Shown here: positions 40,801-51,200 of the stretch, piece by piece
Layout: each line of letters begins with the position of its first letter
How positions within the stretch are numbered: position 1 is the stretch's first letter
Assembly: GCF_905147045.1 (NCBI RefSeq)
Contig: NC_065895.1
Span: 2,981,001-3,045,000, forward strand
DNA from: Nymphalis io
Lineage: Eukaryota; Arthropoda; Insecta; Lepidoptera; Nymphalidae
Direction of reading: 5' to 3'
DNA: 64,000 nt
Position numbers and translations under genes: made by a program
The notes under the pieces: model-generated
The model's input: the letters and a program-made list of their open reading frames with translations, nothing else
The model's database searches: none
What the model was told of the DNA's origin: nothing

Positions 40801-42591
40801 TAATACGAGTGTAAATGTTGCATCAACGTGATGGGACAGTTCAAATCGCGATTAGAAAGATATATTAAACTTAAATCGATTAAAACTTACAATCGAGTTC
40901 TATATAAAACCTGGAATATGGAAACCTGCATGTGTCTAATTTCATTGAAATTATATCACATGTGTATTCTACTAACCTGCATTGGAGCAGCGTGGTGGAA
41001 TAAGCTATAAACCTTCTCCTCAAAAGGGAGAGGAGGCCTTAGCCCAGCAGTAGGACATTAACAGGCTGTTACTGTAGGGCTTTTCGCAAGCTCGTCTGGA
41101 TAGGTATCGCCCACTCATCTTCCGATGATATCTATTCTACCGTAAAACCGCAGTATTTGGTATTGTTGTGTTACGGTTTGAAGAGTGAGTTAGCAAGTGT
41201 AATTACAGGCACAAGTGACATAACATCTGAGTTCCCAGGTAGGTGGCGCATTGGCGATGTAAGCGATGGTTAACATTTCTTAGAATGTCAATGTCTATGG
41301 GCATTGGTGACCACTTACCATCAGGTGGCCCATATGATTGCCGCCAATCTATTCTATTAAAAAATATATACCAATTTCTTGAGTTATTTGGATGATGTTT
41401 TGCAATTTGTCATTTCAATAAGCTTTATTAACCAAGTAATGTAGGCACATAATTTTTAGATAGTGGCGGTAACGCTGTCAAAGGACGCCTATCCGTTTTA
41501 CTAGAGCCGAGACCACTAAGGCAACTATAAAGTTTTTAATTAAACTCGGAGCGTCGGGAGCTTAACGATCGCATTTTTCTGGATTCCCTTCGCGCGTTTC
41601 ACTCGAGGGAAATCTCTCGCTATCAGAGGAATAATTGCGAGAATTAATAATATGAAATCGGGTGACGGAATCCCTGCGAAACGCTTTAAAAACACTAACG
41701 ATCTGAATTAATTCAACAAAAAGATAATTAAAACGTGAATTGCAAGAATACCCACCGTTAAGTTTCAGCATTGAGCGTAGTTGAAAAGTTTTCGTTCTTA
41801 GTAGTTTAAATTGATTTAAGCCAGGTGGAAATGGAAAAAGCCGGTATAGAGCTAGTTGCTTTAACTTTACGAGTATCCTGGTCATGGCCGTCGTACTCTC
41901 GGGAGCTGGTTTGTTTTAAACTTGAATTTATAGACGTTAAACTCAAAACGACGAGCTAGCTCCAGTCTTTATATTCTCCAAAGGAAAATAACCCGAACAT
42001 TGGCACGTACGAACCTTTTTCATAATTAATTCGATAACATTTTAGTACTTATTCATAACCACATGCAATTAGCAAAGATATGAAATTGTATTTTATTTAA
42101 TTTATTTAATAATATATATATTTATTTAATAATAATAATAATTATAATTTTTAATATATGTATGTATATACATATATTAAAAAGTTTAAAGGCAACTAAG
42201 ACTTTTAATCTTGACAAACATTATTAAATTTTTAAGTTGAAATATAAAAATGTTATTCATTCTGTGCTTACATTGACCAAACTTACGTCAATTGTTAATT
42301 TTTGCATAAGTTATTTATAAATGAAAATATTAAGAAAAATAAGCAAAATATTTGACTTTGACGTCAATTTATGAAAGTTATAAGTGAATATTAAACCCAC
42401 CTTACACCCGCTTTCGCAAAATTTCCTCCACCCATTAAAGCCTTATTTCAAAAGCATTCCAGTATAATGAAATATTAAACAAACCTCTGAGTATTTGGTA
42501 GAGGAAGACTTTGATGTGGTCGGCGGAGAGGTGTTGGGGCGACACGATTATCTTATGCAGGTCGCTCTGTAGCAGCTCCGTGATTACATAA
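28757..42591 (-). CDS. nmo: Nemo-like kinase, C-terminal 7 exons, 5' incomplete
   Basis: Proline-directed Ser/Thr kinase of the NLK family that tunes Wnt, Notch and BMP signalling by phosphorylating nuclear factors such as TCF/LEF and SMADs (family knowledge). Exons in transcript order: 42485-42591, 35060-35228, 33359-33485, 32872-33042, 31596-31815, 31111-31204, 28757-28811. All phases agree; they give a split Ile codon, 313 residues and TGA. Visible: TELLQSDLHKIIVSP, LHRDIKPGN (catalytic loop), CDFGLARVEE, the NLK-specific activation segment MTQEVVTQYYRAPE with TQE in place of TxY, WSVGCIFGELLGRR, LLGTPSLEDMR, MLVFDPAKRIS, the Cys-rich CMCKCC, CINPQSAAFKSFASS and the C-terminal PPSPHQWE. 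These match Drosophila Nemo almost residue for residue as I recall it. The glycine loop, VAIK lysine and N-terminal tail are not in these exons; no matching exon was found between 42592 and 64000. Confidence 0.97.
28812..31110 (-). other. Nemo last intron
   Basis: 2.3 kb between the last two coding exons. It is AT-rich, with a moderately GC-rich stretch around 29920-30060 and an imperfect inverted repeat at 30850-31042. No family A, B or C repeat was seen and no open frame looks real. Confidence 0.6.
30848..31042. repeat. Imperfect inverted repeat pair in nemo intron
   Basis: ATGCCCCCTGACTATGGCCG at 30848-30867 is mirrored by CGACCATAGTCCAGGGGGCA at about 31021-31040. Extension to CGTCAAC/GTTGTCTG gives roughly 25 of 30 paired positions around a spacer of about 135 bp. 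Nearby GCTATATAG and TATATCGC outside the arms may extend it. It could be a MITE with decayed termini or a structured intronic element. Confidence 0.6.
32872..33042 (-). CDS. nmo: Nemo exon with GC-rich alanine/arginine segment
   Basis: 57 codons in phase 0 encoding LELITELLGTPSLEDMR...YTLSVQATHEAVHLLAQ, i.e. the MAP-kinase insert and helix of the C-lobe. Its base composition is strikingly GC-rich (ACGCGTGCGCGGGC-type runs) against very AT-rich flanks, reflecting Ala/Arg codons ending in G or C. This is constrained coding sequence with biased third positions, not transferred DNA. Confidence 0.95.
34440..34510 (-). repeat. Family B head fragment
   Basis: GTAGAATATTTGATGAGCGAGGGGGTACCTACCCAGAAGAGC...CAAGGCCCTAC is the head end of family B. 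The remainder is missing. It lies in the nemo intron 33486-35059, which otherwise shows only the 30-bp duplication at 34629. Confidence 0.65.
34629..34688. repeat. 30-bp tandem duplication
   Basis: Two adjacent 30-bp units (GACTTATGATTATTTTTTAC... and GACTTCATGATTATTTTTTA...), both ending TTTTAATGAA or CTTTAATGAA and differing at two or three positions. Confidence 0.8.
35060..35228 (-). CDS. nmo: Nemo catalytic and activation-loop exon
   Basis: Encodes GLKYLHSARILHRDIKPGN through CDFGLARVEEPD and MTQEVVTQYYR. The catalytic Asp (HRD), the magnesium-binding DFG and the single-Thr TQE activation motif are all present, so the kinase core is expected to be active. The donor is GTTAGC, slightly weak. 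The last codon is AG|G (Arg), completed by the exon at 33359-33485. Confidence 0.97.
35425..35692 (-). repeat. Degraded family B repeat
   Basis: Nearly full-length but old copy: ATGAGATGATAAGTGGTAGC...TTGGCATTGTAAGACAT...CAATGCACAACCAAACTAAG...GAAACACAACAATATTAAG...GATGAGTGGG...CCTACCCAGACGAGC. It lies in the first nemo intron visible in the window (35229-42484). Confidence 0.75.
36963..37268 (-). repeat. Family A SINE, full length
   Basis: Minus-sense copy in nemo intron 35229-42484, sense to the gene, close to consensus. Box B is shortened by one base (GGTTTGAACCC). Confidence 0.92.
37743..37825 (+). mobile_element. Family D MITE-like element, decayed
   Basis: TTTAGACACTAATTTATC...TCTTTCTGTCATCATTGATTTGAC...AAGAAGAAGAAACATAATTG...TTTAACTAATCACC matches the copies at 21241 and 25188. 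The left terminal repeat is eroded. Confidence 0.55.
38027..38150 (-). other. GC-rich block with an open minus-strand frame
   Basis: In the AT-rich nemo intron, a GC-rich stretch reads on the minus strand as about 38 codons after an acceptor-like TTAG (near 38147). It includes SSAYCPRKERG and LLSVTVECADDDPL, and ends with TAA near 38027. Codon-like base composition suggests coding origin, but I do not recognise the protein. Its frame does not continue from the neighbouring nemo exon, so it is not an obvious alternative nemo exon. It may be a fragment of an unidentified element or an unrelated exon. Confidence 0.3.
38193..38499 (-). repeat. Family A SINE, full length
   Basis: Very well preserved minus-sense copy, from CAGTAACAGCCTG to GGCCATCTCGGC with intact boxes, in the nemo intron. 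It is nearly identical to the copy at 1201-1503, indicating recent activity. Confidence 0.93.
40917..41070 (+). repeat. Family A 3' half, fused to family B
   Basis: GAAACCTGCATGTGTCTAATTTC through CAGCAGTAGGACATTAACAGGCTGTTACTGTA. The tRNA-like head is missing. The 3' end is intact and is followed without a gap by a family B copy in the same orientation. Confidence 0.88.
41071..41348 (+). repeat. Family B, fused to upstream family A
   Basis: Starts TAGGGCTTTTCGCAAGCTCG directly after the family A end and runs to GGTGGCCCATATGATTGCC followed by CTATTCTATTAAAAAA. Essentially full length. Confidence 0.88.
42148..42183. repeat. Perfect 16-bp hairpin
   Basis: TTTTTAATATATGTAT (42148-42163), a 4-base loop, then the exact reverse complement (42168-42183). 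The composition is AT-only except for two G/C pairs. It lies about 300 bases on the 3' side of the nemo exon at 42485 (in the intron, transcript sense). Confidence 0.8.
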
Positions 42592-43031
42592 CTGTTTTGT
42601 TATTATTAAGGAAATTATATGAAATATTATCTGAAATTAAGACATTATTAGAAGTGTTTACAAAGGATTTTATTCGTATTTGTGAGGGTCACGCAGAAAT
42701 GAATGGTAGCATGTGTACAAATAATTGACAGTTATTTAAATATTTCTGGTTTCAAAAAAACTTTGTAATCTAATCTACAATACATTAAAATCATTAACGT
42801 AATCATAAAGAGAAACTAAATAATTATTAAACATCAAAATAAATTACAACACTATGGATTTTAGAGAGAAATTAATTCATGGGCATATATGATTGCATAC
42901 ATTATAGGCAATTGCAAATTTGCAACACCATTCGGACATCGCATAATCACATCTAGCATTAATTCGAGCGGTTTTGCCCATTACAGCAGTAATAGGACTT
43001 TCACAAACAAACACGTAAAGCGCAGGTAGCG

Positions 43032-43290
43032 CTAATGAGCACAAAACCACCCAAAATTAGTCAGTATTGGATGTGGGCAACGGCGTGAGGCGTAATATAA
43101 ACACCCAGTGGTGGTGGGTGTTTTCCATGGAGTTTGGAATGTCCCCACCCTTGGGTTCCGAGGTACGGAATTCTGAGTACCGACGGCCGTCAGTGCTATC
43201 TCGCTAGGTACGCCCCCAGTGGCCATTACCAAAATTAGAGGACACGCTACCTGCGGAATTATGCAGCACTTGTTGCGGTTAGTTTCGAAA
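43032..43290 (-). other. Moderately GC-rich block of unknown origin
   Basis: About 250 bases with TGGGCAACGGCGTGAGGCG, CCCAGTGGTGGTGGGTG, CCCCACCCTTGGGTTCCG and CGACGGCCGTC. The minus strand is open for about 90 codons with no recognisable domain. The abrupt composition change suggests an inserted repeat fragment. Confidence 0.3.
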
Positions 43291-44579
43291 CTCAATTTTG
43301 TCTTCTTCATATAAATTGCTATTCGCTTTAAAACGTGGAAGATGTTTACAGGTTATTATTTTTCTTGATGTTCTTAACTCACATTAGATTAAGTTCTTAT
43401 TTTAATCACTTTCAATATAATATAATATGATAATCTTAGCACTCTACTTTTTGTATCTAAGTCCAAACCATAAGTACCGAGATAAATATATATATGATAC
43501 CCGATATGACTAGATATATTACGATACATATAATATTTATATATCGGCGTACAAAATGGGAATTTATTGCCCTTGAAACCTTGACATGTATTAACTTACC
43601 ATATATGTCACTATTACCCTTGACAAATATGTTTCCATATATCAACTACCGCAATGGATATAATATTTAAGAGTCATATCCCAGTCTATAACAGAGATGT
43701 ACGATGACGTCACAGTATTAATAAATCATATAGTTAAGCCTGGATAACTGGCCTTTACACACAATACTTGAATAATTAATGAACGTTTAATTACTGTCAG
43801 AGTTTATAAAAAAGAGATACAATCTGTAAAAACTACGATATTAATGACACAAATTGTATACACAAATTCTTTTAAATTGGTAGTATATTGGTATTATATA
43901 ATTACCTAAACGCTTACAAAACTTAAAAACTGCCAAATCGACACGTTCAGTTTTTCTTTGAAATAACAATGGTAAAAACTCTTACAAAAATAGTTACATG
44001 AAATGAAATCCGAAAAATAATTTGAAATCCTCAAAAGAATTATTAAACAAAGAAAATCGCTTTTCAAATACAAAAAAAAAAAAAACTAGAATCACAAAAC
44101 AGACGGACACTCCAATCCAAAAGAAAAGGTCCGTGGACAGTAATAAATAACTTTACGTCAGGTGACTTTTGACCTATATCTTGCAACAAAAAGAGAATCC
44201 ACTAGCCGTTTCCAAGTGAATACAAAGATGCATGTTCCATCGTGTGAACGTTGAATGCAAATTCTATTTGATATATTACACCTAGGAACTACATTTTAGA
44301 CGGACACATTAATAATATATGTATCTGTTTGTTTATTTATGTTTGCGTGATTAGCTTGGGAGTATTCGGACATGATAACAATGTAATTGGACATATTGTC
44401 CTGATTGGTTTGCTTCATTATTTAGTGCTTAGTATATATTACGAGAAGGGAAAATCCATCAATTATCGTAAACATAAATGGTTCAGGCTCAAATCAAGTC
44501 GGTCGAGTCAGGTTAAGGTAAAGAAAAGTCTTTCAGCATGGATTTCGGAAGTTAAATTTTGCATATAAGTCCCATGGGT

Positions 44580-44690
44580 CCGCAAGCTGTCGGTCCAGTA
44601 TCTGTCGCTGTGTCGCTATCTTACTGGACTATGAAACTATAAACGCACATACTTGTGCACTATATCGCAATTGGCTAGCATTTGGAGAAA
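44580..44690 (+). repeat. Family C body fragment, old
   Basis: GTCGGTCCAGTATCTGTCGC...AACGCACATACTTGTGCACTATAT...CAATTGGCTAGC follows the family C segment GCGCACACACTTGTGCACTATAATATC...GCAGTTGGCTA. Heavily degraded. Confidence 0.45.
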
Positions 44691-44838
44691 TAACAATTAA
44701 TACGCTTAGAAATTTATTACCTTTAACTTTCGAAACTGATTTGAAAGTAAAATATATAATTTGGGAGTACGATATTTTATTGAAAATATTTTTAAAGTGG
44801 TATTATTTTTATTTGTAGCGTGTTCATATATAGACTCA

Positions 44839-44842
<4 letters not shown>

Positions 44843-44869
<27 letters not shown>

Positions 44870-44872
44870 CTT
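44843..44872. repeat. (TA)n microsatellite
   Basis: About 15 uninterrupted TA repeats. Confidence 0.9.
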
Positions 44873-46550
44873 CATTAATTCGGAAATTCTCATCTAATAA
44901 TGACGTTTATTTATCTGTATTATTGAGAATAAATTATAATAAATCGTAAGTTAATATATACCACCGATACCACCTAAGGTGAACCGCAAGATCTAGTCTC
45001 ACATTTACTTGCAAGGTTCGCTACGACCTAACGAGCGCATTTCGTAAGCTACGCGCGTTTATTTCGACTAATGGAAGGTAAAGGTTATCCACAAAGTCAG
45101 CCAGTCAGTCGGTACATCAGACCTTCGTAATAAACCAACTTTCTTTTTTTTAGTGAAAAAAGCTGAGCAATCACGTTTCAATTCCTTCTAAGACTGACAT
45201 AAATCTTAATTGTACTTTTGATGGACTTGAAAATTCGTACTCGAGTTACTCACGAAAGAGATAAAATAGATTTTTTATCGATAATTGACAAAAGACGGTC
45301 TTGTTTTGTTCAAATAGTCAAAATAATGAAAAGAGTAATTTTTTTGATTTGATTTGATTAAAAAAATTAAAAACTCTCTTAAAAAATAAAAAACATAATG
45401 TGCAGAACATGTTTGTTAGGACAGTTTCGTTTGCCACAAGTTAAAGATGCAAGAAATAATACCAATTAAAATTAAACATGTTTTTATCTAAGTTGAGTTA
45501 GAAATAAAGGTATCGTGAATTGTATACAATTAAATTCGTATACTAAGTAATGAGTAGGAAACGAAGGGACTTCTATTCTCTTCTTTTATCACTGGGACTC
45601 CCGAAAAGCCAAAGGAAACATAAAAGCGAGGGTTCCATGCTTAAAACTGCTAGGGGATGCGCCCTCGTGGCGTCGTAGTGGGCAGACGTAATTATTTACA
45701 GAGGGGCTGAGATTCCACCCCCTTTGCTGTGTTCAATGTTGGGTGTTGAATGACCCTTTTTGCATTAGACATAAGATCTATAATGTAAGATACAAATGTG
45801 AATTTTGTTCAGTGTACAGTACATTTGGAGGACACAAGGGGCATGCTTCAAGCGTCTGTGACTTGTTGCGTTACTTAGAGTTATATTTTGTGAAAGGTTA
45901 AGAGATTACAAATATTTAAGAAAAGACATCCGCTCTAAAATGGTAACATATTTAGGACTTATAAATTTAATAAAGTATTGTTATGAATTATCACTATAAG
46001 TACAAAAAGATTTGAAGTATATTTTCGTCTACCACTTGATACACAACCGGCAACTTTCAAGGGACTTTTAGTTACACTGTTATTCGTAAAGAATTATTAA
46101 TATAAAATTAAATTATTATATTTCATAAAAAATAATTAAAAAAGACGATAAGAATATTTGTTTTTAATATATATATAGTAGCGTTATATATCGTATATCG
46201 TAGCGTTCTTTTCAGAACAGTGTCAGTGAAGTGTCATAGAAACCTCGATATTCCTCTTCATTAAAAGCGAAGTTGGTAATCTGTGACGTCATAACTTTTG
46301 ATGTGTATGAATTAGAAAGTCCAACTTGGCACGGGTCTCTCATCAAAGAGAATTGTAATTCATGAAAATGTAATACCTCGACCTCGACATTCGAAACAAA
46401 TATATCAAATCCACAATTGAATGAATGTTTGGGGCTAATACATAAAGTATCGTAATTATAATAAGTGACTAGCTCATTTTACATATAATAGTATAAAATA
46501 TTTTCAGTTAAAAATGTTTATATCAATTGACTGGAATTGTAATCTACATA

Positions 46551-46735
46551 ACACTAGTTTCTATGCGCGTTGTCACCCACCTTAACCGTTACGGCTTGAA
46601 CCGCGCGTATTTAGTCTCTCAATAAATGGGTTATCATCTTACGCAATAAGATTTTTTCACATCGGACTACTAGAACCTGAGATTAATGCGTTCAAACAAA
46701 CAAACTCTTCGGCTTCATAAAATTAGAATAGATGA
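46551..46735 (+). repeat. LINE-end-like repeat
   Basis: CACTAGTTTCTATGCGCG...GAACCGCGCGTATTTAGTCTC...ACTACTAGAACCTGAGATTAATGCGTTCAAACAAACAAACTCTTC...AATTAGAATAGAT has the layout I recall for the 3' ends of RTE-like lepidopteran elements. Related-looking sequence occurs at 57174, 57370 and 60245. Confidence 0.45.
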
Positions 46736-46832
46736 AAATGATACATGTAGGATATTTGTCAGGAAATTCCCGTGATTGGCGTCCGTAAGGTTTTTTAGAC
46801 GAAATGAATTTTATGGTCGCAACTATAGCTAG

Positions 46833-46985
46833 AACCGAGATGGCCCAGTGGTGAGTAATCGTAAATCTTAATCCATGATTGCGGGTTCAAACCCAGGCAA
46901 GCATCACTGAATTTTCATGCATCTAGCATGTGTCTTATTTCACTGAAATTTTGCCACACACGTGATCACTAAGCAGCATTGTAGC
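46833..46985 (+). repeat. Family A SINE, 3'-truncated
   Basis: Head and middle of family A in plus sense: ACCGAGATGGCCCAGTGG (box A), GCGGGTTCAAACCCAGG (box B), CACTGAATTTTCATGC, GCATGTGTCTTATTTCACTG. It breaks off near the CACGTG, and the sequence beyond is unrelated. Confidence 0.8.
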
Positions 46986-47254
46986 GGCATTGTAGGGGTA
47001 TTGTAATATCAATTAAAATAGATTGAAACGATAAAATAAAGTTTACGAGGGAAATTCATCTTAGATAGATATACTAATCACATATTGATATACTCCCATG
47101 GGAAATCTCATTGGCTTCATCTAATCAAACTCAAAACATACCTATTACATGATGACAAGGAGGTTTTTATCATCAAACATCATTTTAGAAAAAATATATA
47201 TAAATAAAGTCACCACCGGTTCGGGATGCAAAATTAAAAGTGGTAAAAACATAT

Positions 47255-47440
47255 TAATCCCACTGCTGTGCAAGGTTAAAAGCGGCAGCCATGTGGCAAA
47301 ATTTAATACACGACTTAAGCACGAAATGAAATATAAACACAAATTAAGCACAAAACACTCAGCGATACATACAGGCTTGGATTTGAATGCACAATCTTCC
47401 ATTAATATTCACGTGTTTTAACCACTAAGTCATCCGGTCT
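47255..47440 (-). repeat. Degraded family A SINE
   Basis: CCCACTGCTGTGCAAGG...CATGTGGCAAAATTTAATAC...AAGCACGAAATGAAATATAAACACAAATTAAGCAC...CAGGCTTGGATTTGAATGCAC...TTAACCACTAAGTCATC tracks the family A consensus on the minus strand with deletions. Confidence 0.6.
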
Positions 47441-47534
47441 GTAATGTTCAGTAAAATACGTATAATAATCATAATACTACGTGTTCGTGTTCTGCACTAA
47501 TCGTGTGCGAAACATGGATAGACAGAAATAACAA

Positions 47535-47605
47535 ACATTACAGGCACAAGGGATATAATATCTATAATCACATGGTTGCTAGTACATTGAAGATGAATGG
47601 AAGGC
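47535..47605 (+). repeat. Family B fragment, old
   Basis: TTACAGGCACAAGGGATATAATATC...TTGCTAGTACATTGAAGATG corresponds to the centre of family B. No ends are preserved. Confidence 0.4.
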
Positions 47606-47939
47606 GGAAAGGAAAAATATAATGAACCTATGATACTTTACTTCATTATATTATAAAAGTCTTTTACTATTAAATAAAATACAATGATCAATAACATTAG
47701 TTTTGAAACTAATGTTTGTCTGATCTCGACCCTCGCGGAAACCAATACGCGGTTCTTAGTTTCTTTATAATTACAGTTTCAAAGTACTGATAAGGCTGTT
47801 GTTATTGTACCCTGTTCAATGTTTGAAAAAATTATATTTGACTTTGTCATCGGAAAAGAGTTGCATCTATTTTTTAGATAATTTATCAAACGATGCTAAC
47901 GCTATATGATGTAGAATAGCTATTATATTGTACTATTAA

Positions 47940-48216
47940 ACACTTCATTGTTCTAATGACTAAGCAATATGCCTGCAGACACCAAGGCAATAAGGTACGA
48001 CGTAAGGTGTGAATCTTAGGTCGAGCAAAATCCATATAAATCGTCGGATTATTCTGACAAAAATTTTTAGTAGCAACTGCAATCCTGGATATTACACATC
48101 TCTCGGAAAACCGCTAAAGATTAAGGTCCTGCATTTGGTCTCTTTCATATCTCCTATCGTTACGGATTACCGTCACATCGGATTATGAGAATGAGGGAAT
48201 AGATTGGAGAGTTCAA
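47940..48216 (+). repeat. Degraded family C SINE
   Basis: GCCTGCAGACACCAAGGCAATAAGG...TCTGACAAAAATTTTTAGTAGCAACTGCAATCCTGG...TTACGGATTACCGTCACATCGGATTATGAGAATGAGGGAATAGA follows family C through its length with many substitutions. Confidence 0.6.
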
Positions 48217-51200
48217 CAAATCAATGCAATAAGTAAACAGTCAAAAACTATACCAATCAATACATTGTTAATCGCAGGATATTTGTCATGATATAATGTA
48301 CATATCAATAACAAACAAAATAAAAATGGTATGAGCGTACGCCACATCTAGTGCACTCACTGGTCTGAGGTTAGGATGCACTTGTGTTTACTGAAGCACG
48401 ATGTGGCGGCGGCTGGGCCGGATGCGGTGCAGCTGTGCACCCGACCACTTTAAACCCGAATATGTTAACAAAAAAAACCTTTATACGTAATTTTGACAAA
48501 TATAGAATCTATAGTACGTATCGTAATAAGAAGGAAACGTAAGTTTTATTTATTACGTTTTATGATAGAACTGATTTTGATTTGAAAACTGTGGATAGCT
48601 ATAGAATGATACTGATAATACCGTGTTAAATTGCAATTAACTTTATACTTAATTAAATAACTTGCTAAGTTGCTTTTAAGTAAAAAATTATTACTCAAAT
48701 TCCATAAATATATTGGAGAAAGAAGCCATCCACGTGAAAGCATAACAAACAGAATCACTTCTGCTTTTATAATAAAAATAGTTAGGATAATAATGATGGT
48801 TTATAAAAACTCTTTCTACGAAAACGATATATTATTATCGTATTTAGTTACTAAATTTTAGTCAATTAACATAAGAAGTTTTGTTTTTTGTTTTAGTTCT
48901 GAAATTATCATTTTTAATTTGTCTTTAATTTTAATTTTATTATATTAGCTGTTACTTATTTATATAAGATGGATGCTGTGGTTTCGTATATATGTGGGAG
49001 CACACAGACTTATACTTTAATCACTATAGACTCGTATAATGTGTTTAAAGCTTGTGATGTGTGTTCCTTGTTGGAGATCTTATTAAAATAACTTGCGCAC
49101 TTACTGGCTTACGTACTTGGTGTAAATATCAACGTGCCACTTTTTATAAATATACATTAAAATCCATAACGTTTAATATACAAGCAAATATACTATATTT
49201 TATATCGTAATTTTATGTATTCTAAAGTCCACCACGGTAAATCGTACAAAAATATATTTTATGTCCATAAGTATAGAATTTTTTAATAGGTACATTCTAA
49301 AATGGAGAAGTACTCTTAAGTCAAAAGTCAATCCTAACTTCTTAACTGCTAGACCGAATTTGATGTTTTTTTGTGTGTGTTTGTGTGGTTCGGACGGGAC
49401 GGGAAGACGACACGGGCAGTATCTAATCTATTAGACCTTAGACGCGATAAGAGTAAAATATCAAAGTGAAATTTCTGTTCAACCTTTATACCTTTAAAGA
49501 AAAGAAACGTTACATAATATATTATGTTACTTTCAAAATGAAACAATTCCGAATAAAACTGTTTCGCGTCTGTCAACTATATTAAGTTGCAAGTCCTTTA
49601 ATTTTTTTATACAGACATTAGCAAATTGTGAATGCCGCGATTAATACATTATTATCAGATCGATGAACGAGAGACAGTTGGCTATCGGACATTTTACTCA
49701 TGAACGTCGTCACCAATAAATCATTAACCGCACGCTCCGACTTCTAACAGCTTGCATACAAATTACAATTCCTTTTTACTTAAAATGTATACAATACCTA
49801 AAATTATACAGAATATAAGCTAATAAAGATGTAACCGGGCCACTTGTTTTGTCCTACCTTACTAAGTCGTATCTAGTCCATATCAGATCAAAACCGTAGA
49901 TATGCTAGAATTGTGTGTATTTAAGCTGTAAGTAAAATATTATTATCATTCATTATAAATGTTTGAGCTGTTCAACTGTTAAATCGAAGCAAAATATTTA
50001 AATGCACGCGTGTCTCCAGCCAGTTTCTTGGCATTGTTTAAAAAACGGACAGTCCGATCCAAAACAATGAGCATTTCATCAGCTAACCTACGTCCATTCT
50101 CAATTACCGTAGCGGTATCATGAATATTCTCCAGTCGTCTAAATCACAAAGAACGAAATTTAGCTGCGTTGCCGCAATTTCTTGCTCGCATTCTTCCTGT
50201 CCGATGTTCTAAACTAGAATGCTTTTCATAAAACAGGGAAAAAGGTGACATTGATAGATCATCGACACCGACTACTGACGACAAAAACTCGTTTCGAAGT
50301 GGAATATTTGTATTTGCATAAAACGTACTTGAATAATGGAAAGTGTTTGTACGTGGGTACAATAATTCTAAAATTAAACATTCATAATTTTAGAAGCTGA
50401 AATAAACTTATATTTTATAAAAACATGTGAGTATATAGTTTTGTAGCGATTTCATTTTTCTTATCAAAAATATTATCATAAATTTATTTACTCTAGAACG
50501 AAATATCACTTAAGAGATTAATATTGGAAAAAATGCGTCTGTTAATTTTGTTCTTGAGATTATGGTAAATGGAAAAACACTAAAAACTACACATGCTAGC
50601 TATTTGAAGTGATTTCCTCAATCAAATGTTTATTAAAGGAAAAAGTTAATGAATATCGATACTAGGAATTTATGCAAAAATAATATCATAATTATGACAA
50701 AAGGGGTTTTCTATTTTCCTGAAGCTAAACTATATCAATAGTGATACTTAAATATATTTTTCTAAAAAATCTTAGAAAACCGGTCTAAAATTGCATCCAA
50801 TAAAATTGGGAACTACATGTTACACTTCGGTTGACCTAGTCCGTAAAAACAAACGCGAAATTCACCGCAGAACACGATTGTCAATATCAGAAAAAGTGAT
50901 ATGCGACATTCATATAATAAGCATACAATTTAAAGAATACAAGCATCAAAATAGCATAGTATTTTACGAGTGAGATATTAAGTAAGTTCTTATAGAGAAG
51001 CGCTGCAGTAGAAAATATTTTAACATAAATCGACATTCGTGAGGACTTTGTTTTCGAATCAAAACAAAATTACTTACGAGCCGATGGAAATACGTAACAT
51101 AACCAATAAATATAACCTTAAACAGCAAATAAATGCCCTACAAAAATGATATGATTAGAATATTCTACGCTTTAGCAGCACCTTCGGTTTTAATACGGTT

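Larger units (their letters stand above)
35229..42484 (-). other. Large nemo intron
   Basis: 7.3 kb between the subdomain V exon and the catalytic-loop exon. It contains family B (35425, 41071), family A (36963, 38193, 40917), family D (37743), the GC-rich block at 38027 and the hairpin at 42148. Between 39000 and 40900 and between 41350 and 42100 I see only AT-rich unique sequence with short non-credible frames. Confidence 0.7.
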
